From: F23-B02 sp045599385
GTDB lineage: Bacteria; Bacillota; Clostridia; Oscillospirales; Oscillospiraceae
NCBI GenBank assembly: GCA_045599385.1
Contig: JAZRVW010000074.1
Span: forward strand, 1-15,437
DNA length: 15,437 bases
Direction of reading: 5' to 3'
Position numbers and translations under genes: made by a program. Below are positions 1 to 7,349 of the stretch, one piece after another. How positions within the stretch are numbered: position 1 is the first letter of the stretch; the number at the start of each line of letters is the position of its first letter. The notes beneath the pieces are model-generated. The model was not told where the DNA came from and ran no database searches. It was given only the letters and a program-made list of their open reading frames with translations.

Positions 1-789
1 CACCGTTCCTTAAACGGCGCCACCTTCCATGTGGAAAAGGGTGAGCTTGCGGTAATTCTCGGCCACAACGGCTGCGGTAAGTCCACTCTTATGAAGCATC
101 TGAACGGTTTGCTTGAGCTTCAGTCCGGTGAGCTTACCGTAAACGGCATTGACGCCTCAAACCCCGACGATGTGTGGAAGCTGCGCCGATGCGTCGGGAT
201 TGTGTTCCAGAACCCCGACAACCAGTTCGTTTCCTCCGTTGTGGAGGAGGACGTTGCCTTCGGTCTTGAAAACTACGAGGTGCCGCGGGAGGAAATTGCG
301 GAAAGGGTTTCCGCCGCGCTGAAGGCCGTCGGCATGGAGGGCTTTGAAAAGCGTTCGCCCCACATGCTGTCCGGCGGTCAAAAGCAGAGAGTTGCCCTTG
401 CGGGTGTGCTTGCTCTCGACCCCGAAATTCTGATTTTCGACGAGGCCACCTCAATGCTTGACCCGCAGGGCAGAGCCGAGGTGCTGAACACGGTAAAGCG
501 TCTGCATGAGGCGGGAAAAACCATTGTCATGGTTACCCACTACATAGAGGAGGCAAGCTTTGCCGACACCGTGTGGTTCATGCACGACGGCGTCATGCTT
601 GCCCACGGCACACCACGTGAAATGCTTACAAACCCTCAGCTTCTTGCGGATACGGGACTTGACGCGCCATTGTCCGTGAAGCTTTACTATGACCTGCTTG
701 ACGCAGGAATCAAACTTGACCATTGTCCCCTCACCAATGATGAGGCGGCGGAGGAAATATGCCGATTGAAGTCCACAATGTGTCCCTGA
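1..789 (+). CDS. ecfA1: ECF transporter ATPase EcfA1 (5' partial)
   Basis: Cytoplasmic ABC ATPase that with EcfA2 powers an energy-coupling-factor vitamin/metal importer. The reading frame is open from base 1, so the start and roughly 20 residues lie upstream; 262 residues are visible. In that numbering: Walker A GHNGCGKST at 21-29, Q-loop Gln70 in FQNPDNQF, signature LSGGQ at 123-127, Walker B ILIFDE ending at 148, followed by ATSMLDP, and the H-loop His180. The DEATSMLDP sequence after Walker B is a hallmark of EcfA1 as against EcfA2. A GTG at 31 lies inside the conserved N-terminal strand and is not the start. The 3' end overlaps ecfA2 by 31 bases, which implies translational coupling. The family is clear; the A1 label rests on the Walker B context and gene order. 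Confidence 0.93.
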   Translation, partial: HRSLNGATFHVEKGELAVILGHNGCGKSTLMKHLNGLLELQSGELTVNGIDASNPDDVWKLRRCVGIVFQNPDNQFVSSVVEEDVAFGLENYEVPREEIAERVSAALKAVGMEGFEKRSPHMLSGGQKQRVALAGVLALDPEILIFDEATSMLDPQGRAEVLNTVKRLHEAGKTIVMVTHYIEEASFADTVWFMHDGVMLAHGTPREMLTNPQLLADTGLDAPLSVKLYYDLLDAGIKLDHCPLTNDEAAEEICRLKSTMCP

Positions 790-1619
790 CCTACGGCGAA
801 GGCACACCATTTGAAACTCAGGCTCTGAAAAATGTGAGCTTTACAATTGAAGACGGTGAGTTCGTGGGTGTAATGGGACATACGGGCTGCGGAAAAAGCA
901 CAATGCTCCAGCTTATTGACGGACTTATCAAGTCCTCGGAGGGCAAAATTCTCCTCGACGGTGAAGACATCAACGACCGCGGCTATGACAGAGCCAGGCT
1001 CCGCACCGCCGTAGGCTATGTGTTCCAGTATCCCGAGTGCCAGCTCTTTGAAACCACGGTGGAAAAGGACGTTGCCTTCGGTCTGAAGCACTCAAAGCTC
1101 TCAAAGGACGAGGTTGCCGAACGCGTAAAATGGGCGCTGGAGGCAGTCGGCTTTGACTATGAAAGGGTTCGCAGGAAATCTCCTCTCGGTTTCTCAGGCG
1201 GCGAAAAACGCAGGATAGCAATCGCGGGAATTTTGGCCGCAAAGCCGAGATATCTTCTGCTTGACGAGCCCATTGCGGGACTTGACCCTCTGGGCAGAGA
1301 GGCCTTCATGAAGCTTCTCAAGGAGCTTAACGCGCAGGGTACAACAATCGTCATGGTTTCCCACAATGCCGACAGCATCGGCGAATGCGCAGGCAGAGTG
1401 CTTGTTTTTGACCACGGCGAGCTTGTGGAAAACGGCAAGACCTCCGAGGTTTTCAGCGATATTGAGAAGATGCGCTCACGCCACATCGGCGTCAGCCAGA
1501 GCCGTGCCATAGCACATCTGCTAAGCGAAAAAGGCCTTGACATCACGGAAAAAATCAGCCGCTATGACGAGCTTTTCTCCGCGGTAACCGCGCTTTTGAA
1601 GGGCGGTGTGCAGGAATGA
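759..1619 (+). CDS. ecfA2: ECF transporter ATPase EcfA2
   Basis: Second ATPase of the ECF importer, expected to pair with EcfA1 as a heterodimer beneath EcfT. The protein is 286 residues, normal for the family. Visible motifs: Walker A GHTGCGKS at 40-47, Gln90 in the Q-loop VFQYPECQLF, signature FSGGEK at 145-150, Walker B YLLLDEP with the Asp-Glu at 169-170, and H-loop His202. The ATG at 759 is preceded by GGAGG at 750-754 with a 4-base gap and lies inside the end of ecfA1. The stop overlaps the ecfT start as ATGA. The segment reading DVAFGL is shared almost word for word with EcfA1, as expected of paralogues. No missing catalytic residue was seen. Confidence 0.94.
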   Translation: MPIEVHNVSLTYGEGTPFETQALKNVSFTIEDGEFVGVMGHTGCGKSTMLQLIDGLIKSSEGKILLDGEDINDRGYDRARLRTAVGYVFQYPECQLFETTVEKDVAFGLKHSKLSKDEVAERVKWALEAVGFDYERVRRKSPLGFSGGEKRRIAIAGILAAKPRYLLLDEPIAGLDPLGREAFMKLLKELNAQGTTIVMVSHNADSIGECAGRVLVFDHGELVENGKTSEVFSDIEKMRSRHIGVSQSRAIAHLLSEKGLDITEKISRYDELFSAVTALLKGGVQE

Positions 1620-2407
1620 AGCTTGCCAACATGACGGGGCTTTACGCCCCTGCCGACTCTCCCCTGCACCGCCTTGACGCAAGGGCAAAGTTTTTCGGCT
1701 TTCTCATTCTCGTTGCCGCCACCATACTTGCAGACACGCCCGTCGGCTACGCAATCATCGTTGCCGTCACAATAGCCCTTTCCGCCATGTGCGGCATGCC
1801 CATAGGCACCGCCTTTGCCTCGGTGCGCAGACTGTGGAGCGTGTTCATTGTAATTTTCATTATGAACGCCTTCTTTTTCGCCACCGAAAACGCAATCTGG
1901 CACTGGTGGATAATAACGCTCTCCAAGGCAGGCATCATTCAGGGCTTCAGCGTTGTGTTCCGCATTCTCATCATCATGGTGCTGGCAAATATTCTGACTC
2001 TGACCACTCCACCCATGGAAATTACGGGGGCAATCCAGGTTATGCTCAAGCCCCTGAAGCTACTGCGCATTCCCGCAGACGACATTGCAATGATAATCTC
2101 CGTTGCAATCCAGTTTATCCCCACGCTGCTTGAGGAAACCGACACCATCAGAAAAGCGCAGATTGCCCGTGGCGCAAAATTCGAAAGCAAAAAGCTCCGC
2201 GAACGCGCTGCCGCATTTCTGCCCCTGCTTGTTCCGATTTTTCTCTCCGCCTTCAAGCGTGCCGATGAGCTTGCCATGGCAATGGAAGCCCGCGGCTACC
2301 GCGGAGCTAAAAACCGCACAAAGAAGAAGTCCGTTCCCATGACGTGCAAGGCATGGCTTGCCCTGCTTCTGTGCGCCGCAATCTGCACCGCAGAAGTGTT
2401 CATTTAA
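1616..2407 (+). CDS. ecfT: ECF transporter transmembrane protein EcfT
   Basis: Membrane scaffold of the ECF importer that joins the ATPases to the substrate-binding S protein. It has 263 residues, the usual size. The N-terminus carries the typical SPLHRLDARAKF sequence (residues 15-26), followed by several hydrophobic segments (about 28-58, 72-92, 107-130, 150-172) and a last one at 245-262. The two diagnostic Ala-Arg-Gly motifs that dock into the EcfA grooves are present at 184-186 (IARGAK) and 225-227 (MEARGYRG). The ATG overlaps the ecfA2 stop by four bases (ATGA), so translation is probably coupled. The gene order A1-A2-T is the standard one. Confidence 0.94.
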   Translation: MKLANMTGLYAPADSPLHRLDARAKFFGFLILVAATILADTPVGYAIIVAVTIALSAMCGMPIGTAFASVRRLWSVFIVIFIMNAFFFATENAIWHWWIITLSKAGIIQGFSVVFRILIIMVLANILTLTTPPMEITGAIQVMLKPLKLLRIPADDIAMIISVAIQFIPTLLEETDTIRKAQIARGAKFESKKLRERAAAFLPLLVPIFLSAFKRADELAMAMEARGYRGAKNRTKKKSVPMTCKAWLALLLCAAICTAEVFI

Positions 2408-2438
2408 GAAAGCACTGATTAATCTTAAGGAGAAACCA

Positions 2439-2990
2439 ATGTACAGAATGTCCACAGTCAAAAAGTCAATAATCACCGCGGTCTGCATCGCGCTGTGCTA
2501 TGCTCTGCCTCTTCTGTTCCACGGAATACAGGGTGCCGGCAACATCTTCACCCCCATGCACATTCCCGTTTTCATCTGCGGCCTTGTCTGCGGATGGCAG
2601 TACGGTCTGCTCTGCGGCATAGTCGGCCCCGCCCTATCCTCCGCAATGACGGGAATGCCTGCCGTCGCAATTCTTCCCGCCATGATGGTTGAGCTTGCGG
2701 TTTACGGCGTTGTAACCGGTCTTCTCATGAAGGTGATACGCACAAAGAACACCCTTGCCGACCTTTACATCTGCCTTGTCATCGCAATCATCGTCGGCAG
2801 AACCATGTCCGCCGTCACAAAGGCGCTCATTTTTGCAAGAGGCAGCTTTGCCCTCGGCGCATGGGTAACGGGCACTCTGCTCATAAGCTGGCCCGGAATA
2901 CTCATTCAGCTTGTATTTATTCCTACGGTTATATTTGCCCTTATGAAAGCGCATCTCATTCCCGAGCGCTATCCCAAATCGGAGGATTGA
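2439..2990 (+). CDS. ECF transporter S component, substrate unknown
   Basis: Predicted substrate-binding membrane subunit of the ECF importer, 183 residues and very hydrophobic with about five or six membrane segments. Residues 37-44 read FTPMHIPV, followed by a Gly-rich helix (CGLVCGWQYGLLCGIVGP) and then SSAMTGMP; this pattern is typical of the ECF_trnsprt S family (Pfam PF12822). I cannot assign the vitamin. The frame is open upstream to an ATG at 2358 inside ecfT, but the ATG at 2439 has AAGGAG at 2427-2432 with a 6-base gap and gives a normal N-terminus, so it is chosen. The gene sits 31 bases after ecfT and ends 1 base before the methyltransferase ATG. There is no room for a riboswitch just upstream; any leader element would be before the window. 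Confidence 0.85.
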   Translation: MYRMSTVKKSIITAVCIALCYALPLLFHGIQGAGNIFTPMHIPVFICGLVCGWQYGLLCGIVGPALSSAMTGMPAVAILPAMMVELAVYGVVTGLLMKVIRTKNTLADLYICLVIAIIVGRTMSAVTKALIFARGSFALGAWVTGTLLISWPGILIQLVFIPTVIFALMKAHLIPERYPKSED

Positions 2991-2991
2991 C

Positions 2992-3591
2992 ATGATTGAC
3001 AAAAACGACGTGATTGAGTTTTTCGATAAGCGTGCGGGAAATTGGGACGCCGAGCTTATCCGCGACGACAGTGTAGTTGACATAATTCTTGACAATAGCG
3101 GTGTTAAGGAAGGCATTGACGTTCTCGATGTTGCCTGCGGTACGGGTGTTCTTTTCGGCGATTACCTGAAAAGAAAGGTTGCCTCCGTCACGGGTATAGA
3201 TATCTCTCCCGAAATGGCAAGACTTGCCTCGGAGAAATTTCCCGGGAAAAACATCAGCGTGATCTGCGGCGATATTGAGGAAACGCAGTTTGATAAAAAG
3301 TTTGATGTTGTAATGGTTTACAACGCATTCCCCCACTTCCCCGAGCCTGCAAGGCTCATTGAAGCTCTTGCGAAAAAGCTCAAAGACGGCGGACGCCTTT
3401 CCATTGCCCACGGCATGAGCAGAGCGCAGATTGACAGCCATCACAACAGCGTTTCCGCCCATAAGGTAACCAATGGACTTATGCACGAGGAGGAACTCAA
3501 AAAACTGTTTGAGCCTTATTTTGAAGTTGACATAATTATTTCAGACAATAAGATGTATCAGGTTTCGGGCATAAAAAAAGCAGGTATTTAA
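2992..3591 (+). CDS. Class I SAM-dependent methyltransferase
   Basis: Small soluble protein of 199 residues with a Rossmann-type SAM-binding fold. Motif I VLDVACGTG is at 44-52, the acidic ribose-binding Asp70 ends strand 2 (VTGID), CGDIEE follows at 92-97, and NAFPHF at 111-116 takes the place of the usual post-II motif. GGRLSIAHGMSR (133-144) and a nearby His-His pair (150-151) are further visible landmarks. The substrate is unknown. It follows the S component by a single base with GGAGG at 2981-2985 (6-base gap), so it is almost certainly in the ECF operon and may modify the imported compound or a product of it. Its stop codon lies within the terminator hairpin. Methylation of a small molecule is more likely than of DNA, since no target-recognition domain is present. 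Confidence 0.85.
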   Translation: MIDKNDVIEFFDKRAGNWDAELIRDDSVVDIILDNSGVKEGIDVLDVACGTGVLFGDYLKRKVASVTGIDISPEMARLASEKFPGKNISVICGDIEETQFDKKFDVVMVYNAFPHFPEPARLIEALAKKLKDGGRLSIAHGMSRAQIDSHHNSVSAHKVTNGLMHEEELKKLFEPYFEVDIIISDNKMYQVSGIKKAGI

Positions 3592-3608
3592 CAAAATACC
3601 TGCTTTTT
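3573..3608. terminator. Bidirectional intrinsic terminator
   Basis: A perfect 15-base inverted repeat (arms 3575-3589 and 3594-3608) with a 4-base AACA loop. The core GCAGGTATTT/AAATACCTGC is flanked by a T run on the plus strand and an A run that becomes a U run on the minus strand. It therefore serves both the plus-strand ECF/methyltransferase operon, whose TAA at 3589-3591 sits in the arm, and the minus-strand operon ending at 3622. Confidence 0.93.
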
Positions 3609-3621
3609 ATTATTTAACATA

Positions 3622-5391
3622 TTAGTCTTTTTTCTGCTGCTCTTCGTACTCGGTGTACTGGCGGTCAAACTTCTTTTCCTCGGGCTTGAGGTCAAGACCG
3701 ATGGTGCCGCCGGGGTTCATGTTGTACTTGGGGTCGAAGTAGTTCTTCAGCACCTTGAATACGCCGTATTCCTTCTCACCGATGTAGCCCTCAAGCCAGG
3801 GAGCGAACATCTTGCCGATGCCGTGGTGATGGCTGATGGAGGCGCCGCTGCGCTGGATTGCGTCCAGAATGGTGGAGTGATATGCCTTGAACGCCTTCTC
3901 GTCCTGCATACGAGTGAGGAAGATGAAGTAAAGGTTTGCACCCTGGGGGTAGCAATGGCTCATGTGGGTGGTGACAACGGTGTTAGGCAGGGCGTGGCAG
4001 ATCTTGCGAACGTCAAGATGTACCTGCTCCATGTTGGACCAGTTGACAGTGCATTCGAGAGTGTCGGTGGTGATGCCGAAGTCCATGAGAGTGTCGCGGA
4101 GATAAGGGTCATTGAAGCGGCCCTTTTCCCAGCTCTTGCAGACGTAGCCTGTCAGGGGGAAGCCGCCGTGCTTGCGGGCAATCTTTGCGATATTCTTTGC
4201 AACATTCTTGGAGTAGCCCTTTTCGCCGTCAGTGAAGCCGAGGAAGAGGCAGCGCTCCATATCCTTGTAGCCCAGCTTGTCAAGCAGAGGATACAGCGGA
4301 GTATCGTCAACGTTATACAGACGGAGCATCATGTTGGTTTCCTCCTGGTCGGAAAGACGGAAGACGGAGGAGAAGCCGCACTCATGCTGCATCATCTCGC
4401 GGGCTGCCTTCATAGCATCGTCCCAGGTCTTGAAGATGTAGCTGAAGCGCTTACGGTTTTCGGGCATCCAGCGGTGAACCTTGAGTGTGACCTCGGTGAG
4501 AACGCCGAAGGTGCCTTCGCTGCCCATCATAATCTGGTTAAGGTCGGGACCGCAGGCCTCACGGGGATAGTGGCTGGTCTTGATGGTGCCGATGGGGGTT
4601 GCGTACTTCTGAGACAGCACGATGTCGGCAATGCAGCCGTAATAGGTGCTGTTCTGACCTGCGCCGCGGGTAACGGTCCAGCCGCCAACGGAGGAGTATT
4701 CAAAGCTCTGGGGGAAGTGACCGCAGGTGTAGGCACGCTTTGCGCCGAAAAGCTCGGGAGCATTCTGCAGGGTCTTTTCAAGGTCGGGACCGGACATACC
4801 TGCCTGAACGGTGATGGTCTGGTCAATCTCGTTGAAGGAAAGAACCTTGTTGAAGCGCTTGCGCATATCAAGGGAGATACCGCCCTTGACGGGCTCAACG
4901 CCGCGGGTGACGGAGGAGCCGCCGCCGTAAACGTACAGAGGAATATCGTACTTGTCTGCATAGGCAACGATTTTCTCAACCTGCTCGGTGGTGTCGGGGT
5001 AAAGGACAACATCGGGAACGGAGTCGATAATCTTGTGGCGCAGGCGGAGAATATCGTAGGCGGTGAAGCCGTAGGCAACGGCCAGACGGTCATAGTCTGC
5101 GGTGGAGATACCCTCTTCGCCCACAATTTCCTTCAGAGCATCGATGTGCTCCTTGGCAAGCTGAACGGGGTGGTCGGAAAGGTCGACCTTGTCCCAGCCG
5201 ATGTCATCGGAATATTCCTTGAAGTCCTCGTCGGTCATCTTGAAGACTTCCTTCATCATCTTGTAGAGGGATTCCTTGGGAACCTTGAAGAAGTTGGGGT
5301 CACCCCAGCGGAAGATTGAACGGTAGCTGTCAGCAGGTGCGGGCTCCATGACCCATTTGGGCTCAAAGCCCTCGTAAGGTTTGTGGCTCAT
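3622..5391 (-). CDS. FAD-binding oxidase, alkyl-DHAP synthase (AGPS)-like
   Basis: Flavoprotein of the VAO/PCMH type, 589 residues. The FAD-binding region covers about 120-305: PDVVLYPDTTEQV, the pyrophosphate loop GGGSS at 156-160, the SSVGGW sequence near 233-238 and MMGSEGTFGVLTE near 288-300. Compared from memory with mammalian alkyldihydroxyacetonephosphate synthase, it keeps the sequence contexts of the catalytic residues: Arg432 in YLRD (AGPS Arg515), Tyr488 in LYF (AGPS Tyr578) and His521-523 in SHHHGIGK (AGPS His615-617). AGPS swaps the acyl group of acyl-DHAP for an alkyl ether. Bacterial relatives also include GlcD/lactate-type oxidases, so the reaction is not settled. It is the last gene of the operon; its ATG overlaps the kinase stop by one base (TAATG). 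No signal peptide or Fe-S motif was seen, so it should be cytoplasmic or peripheral. Confidence 0.82.
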   Translation of the reverse strand: MSHKPYEGFEPKWVMEPAPADSYRSIFRWGDPNFFKVPKESLYKMMKEVFKMTDEDFKEYSDDIGWDKVDLSDHPVQLAKEHIDALKEIVGEEGISTADYDRLAVAYGFTAYDILRLRHKIIDSVPDVVLYPDTTEQVEKIVAYADKYDIPLYVYGGGSSVTRGVEPVKGGISLDMRKRFNKVLSFNEIDQTITVQAGMSGPDLEKTLQNAPELFGAKRAYTCGHFPQSFEYSSVGGWTVTRGAGQNSTYYGCIADIVLSQKYATPIGTIKTSHYPREACGPDLNQIMMGSEGTFGVLTEVTLKVHRWMPENRKRFSYIFKTWDDAMKAAREMMQHECGFSSVFRLSDQEETNMMLRLYNVDDTPLYPLLDKLGYKDMERCLFLGFTDGEKGYSKNVAKNIAKIARKHGGFPLTGYVCKSWEKGRFNDPYLRDTLMDFGITTDTLECTVNWSNMEQVHLDVRKICHALPNTVVTTHMSHCYPQGANLYFIFLTRMQDEKAFKAYHSTILDAIQRSGASISHHHGIGKMFAPWLEGYIGEKEYGVFKVLKNYFDPKYNMNPGGTIGLDLKPEEKKFDRQYTEYEEQQKKD

Positions 5392-6947
5392 TAAAGCATA
5401 TTCCTTTCTTTGAGGTTATTCATAGTGGCATACAGAGGTCTTACGTTTTTGTAAATCTTCTTGTATACCTTGTTGTACATATTCATATAAACTTCATGGT
5501 TGCTCTCTCGGGGAGTGAAAACGTCCTTGACGTGAACCATGCTCTTGATGCCCTCGTCAAAGTCCTTGAACTCGCCCTTGGAAACGAAGGTTACCATTGC
5601 CGCGCCGATGGAGCATGCCTCGTGGGTATGAATGCGCTTTACGGGAAGACCGAAGGTATCGGCGAGAATCTGGCAGGCAAGGTCGCTCTTGGAGCCGCCG
5701 CCGCCGACGTAAAGCTCTTTTATGTTCTTCTTGCCGCGCTTTTCCATTGCCTTCATGGACATGTAAAGCTCAAGGCAGATGCCCTCAATAATTGCGCGGT
5801 AAACGTGGTAGCGTGTGTGGTAATCGGAGAAGCCGATGATTGCGCCGTAGGAGTCGGGCTTCAGCACGTCGGGAGTCCAGTAGGGCTGAAGCATAAGTCC
5901 CTGGCAGCCTGCGGGGATTTCTGCGGCGCGGTCATTGAGGAATTCCTCTGCGCTCATGCCGTGAGCTTCTGCAACCTCCTTATCCTTGTCGCCGAATTCC
6001 TTGATGAACCAGCTCAGCATCCAGAAGCCGCGGAAAACCTGGATTTCGGGGTTCCATGCCTTGTTGATGACGGAGGGATAGGAGGGCAGGAACTGCTGAG
6101 GTTCGAAGTATTTTTCGGTGTACATCTCAATGGTGGAGCTGGTGCCGAAGGAAATTGCCGCCTTTTCATCGCTTGCGACGGAAAGGCCCAGGGTTTCGCA
6201 GGCCTTGTCGGCGCCCGTTGCAATTACGGGCAGGCCTTCGGGAGCGCCCGAAAGCTCTGCGGCTTCGGCGGTGATATTGCCCAGCACCTCGCCCGAAGGA
6301 ATAAGGTCATAGAGCTTTTCCTGGGGAACATCGTAGAGGCAGCGGGTAAGGTCGTTTTCACCCATCCATGTCTTTTTCTTGAAGTCCATGGGAATATGTG
6401 CAACGGTGTTTGCGGGAGAGTCAACAAGTTTTCCGGTCATTCGGAAGTTAAGGTATGCGGGCAGGCAGACGATTTTCTTGGTCTTTTCCCACACATCAGG
6501 CTGATTGAGGCGAACCCAGTTGACCTTGGAGGTGCGGTAGCCCACCTTGGAGCCCTTGTCCATGCCTACCAGCTTGAAGGCTGCGGATTTCCATGCGGGG
6601 AAGGGATTGTCGAAATCGCACTTTCTTGCGTCCAGCCAGTGAATGATGTCACGGGTGGGACGGTTGTACTCGTCGAGGAATACCAGAGTGTCACGGATAA
6701 CGGTGATGGCAGCTGCAATGATGTCCTCCACCTTGTCCTTGTTGCGATCAATAAGCACCTTACTGCAGGCGCACATATGGGCAAAGTAGAAATCGGTTTT
6801 CTGTTCTGCCCAGCCGGGATTACGTCTGATATAAGGCTCCTTGTACTTTATCTGAACCTTATCAACGATGTTGCCCTCTTTGTCAACAAGGGCGGCGCGG
6901 GTACTCTGGGTGCCTACGTCATAGGTAAGTACCAAAGGCTTGCTCAT
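5391..6947 (-). CDS. FGGY-family carbohydrate/polyol kinase
   Basis: Cytoplasmic ATP-dependent kinase of the glycerol kinase/xylulokinase superfamily, 518 residues. Visible landmarks: phosphate-1 motif YDVGTQSTRA near 9-18, TVIRDT at 82-87, HWLDARK at 103-109, the likely catalytic base Asp247 in GADKA, phosphate-2 motif FGTSST at 267-272, SYGAIIGFS near 366-374 and the adenosine motif VGGGGSKSD at 414-422. Arg85, Asp86 and Trp104 fall where E. coli GlpK has Arg83, Glu84 and Trp103, which suggests a glycerol-like substrate, but the phosphate-1 motif (DVGTQS) differs from the usual GlpK DQGTTS. The substrate is therefore left open. The start has GGAGG at 6955-6959 with a 7-base gap; 24 bases separate it from the DUF1667 gene. 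Confidence 0.88.
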   Translation of the reverse strand: MSKPLVLTYDVGTQSTRAALVDKEGNIVDKVQIKYKEPYIRRNPGWAEQKTDFYFAHMCACSKVLIDRNKDKVEDIIAAAITVIRDTLVFLDEYNRPTRDIIHWLDARKCDFDNPFPAWKSAAFKLVGMDKGSKVGYRTSKVNWVRLNQPDVWEKTKKIVCLPAYLNFRMTGKLVDSPANTVAHIPMDFKKKTWMGENDLTRCLYDVPQEKLYDLIPSGEVLGNITAEAAELSGAPEGLPVIATGADKACETLGLSVASDEKAAISFGTSSTIEMYTEKYFEPQQFLPSYPSVINKAWNPEIQVFRGFWMLSWFIKEFGDKDKEVAEAHGMSAEEFLNDRAAEIPAGCQGLMLQPYWTPDVLKPDSYGAIIGFSDYHTRYHVYRAIIEGICLELYMSMKAMEKRGKKNIKELYVGGGGSKSDLACQILADTFGLPVKRIHTHEACSIGAAMVTFVSKGEFKDFDEGIKSMVHVKDVFTPRESNHEVYMNMYNKVYKKIYKNVRPLYATMNNLKERNML

Positions 6948-6954
6948 AATTTTC

Positions 6955-6959
6955 CCTCC
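6955..6959 (-). promoter_or_regulatory. Ribosome binding site of the FGGY kinase gene
   Basis: GGAGG on the minus strand, 7 bases before the ATG at 6947. It gives the kinase its own strong initiation signal in the only gap inside the operon (24 bases), unlike the other genes, which overlap their upstream neighbours. Confidence 0.8.
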
Positions 6960-6971
6960 ATAAATTTCCGT

Positions 6972-7349
6972 TTATATTTTAATTTCAATTTCTTCTCTGA
7001 CAAGTATGTCGCTTGTGGAAATAACGTCAACGCCGAGTCCCAGCACATCGGGGATAATAACATCGCCGCGGCCTATGCGCTCGGTTAACATAACTTTGTT
7101 TATCTCCGCCATGACATCAAAGATTCTATCCTTGGGAATGTCGGCGGAAACCCTTACGGGAAGCACGGGCACGTCACGGAAAACGGTCTTCACCGAGGAG
7201 CATATTGTGCGCTTGGGGCAGGTCATTTCGCTGATTGCAAAGTCATGACCTCTTATGCAGGTGTTGCCCGTAACCTCAAATTCGCCGTTTACCTCTTCAA
7301 CATGGAGAAGGCAGCCTCTGGGGCAGCCGATGCAGTTAAATTCCTTCAT
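6972..7349 (-). CDS. DUF1667 family Cys-rich protein
   Basis: Small protein of 125 residues. The N-terminal half carries Cys6, Cys9 and Cys13 (CIGCPRGC), Cys31 in GNTCIRG, and Cys44 and Cys50; the C-x2-C-x3-C plus distal Cys layout resembles an Fe-S binding site like those at the N-terminus of molybdopterin oxidoreductases. The C-terminal half (about 58-125) reads PVLPVRVSADIPKDRIFDVM and later GRGDVIIPDVLGLGVDV, as is usual in DUF1667. The family is known mainly from genome neighbourhoods next to GlpA-like and GlpB-like flavoproteins; its biochemical role is not established to my knowledge. It is likely a small electron-transfer subunit of that complex. The ATG overlaps the preceding stop (ATGA) and has a strong minus-strand GAGGAGG at 7357-7363. 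Confidence 0.87.
   Translation of the reverse strand: MKEFNCIGCPRGCLLHVEEVNGEFEVTGNTCIRGHDFAISEMTCPKRTICSSVKTVFRDVPVLPVRVSADIPKDRIFDVMAEINKVMLTERIGRGDVIIPDVLGLGVDVISTSDILVREEIEIKI

Noticed and set aside
249..1092. Repeated segment GACGTTGCCTTCGGTCT present in both ecfA genes
   Set aside because: Explained by the conserved DVAFGL motif of paralogous ATPases with shared codon choice, not a mobile or recombination repeat.
2358..2438. Upstream ATG that would add 27 residues to the S component
   Set aside because: It lies within ecfT, has no SD, and adds a Cys-rich, polar stretch (MPCFCAPQSAPQ) untypical of S proteins. ATG 2439 has AAGGAG at proper distance.
2408..2438. Possible riboswitch before the S component gene
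   Set aside because: The gap is only 31 bases and mostly taken by the SD, too short for any known vitamin riboswitch.
3823..5319. 498-codon open frame on the plus strand opposite the AGPS-like gene
   Set aside because: It is an antisense shadow created by codon bias. Its translation is a low-complexity run of Gly/Val/Ala/Leu with no motif, and the minus-strand protein has clear family motifs throughout.
5496..7088. 530-codon open frame on the plus strand opposite the FGGY kinase and DUF1667 genes
   Set aside because: Antisense shadow crossing two real genes. No ribosome binding site or recognisable domain.
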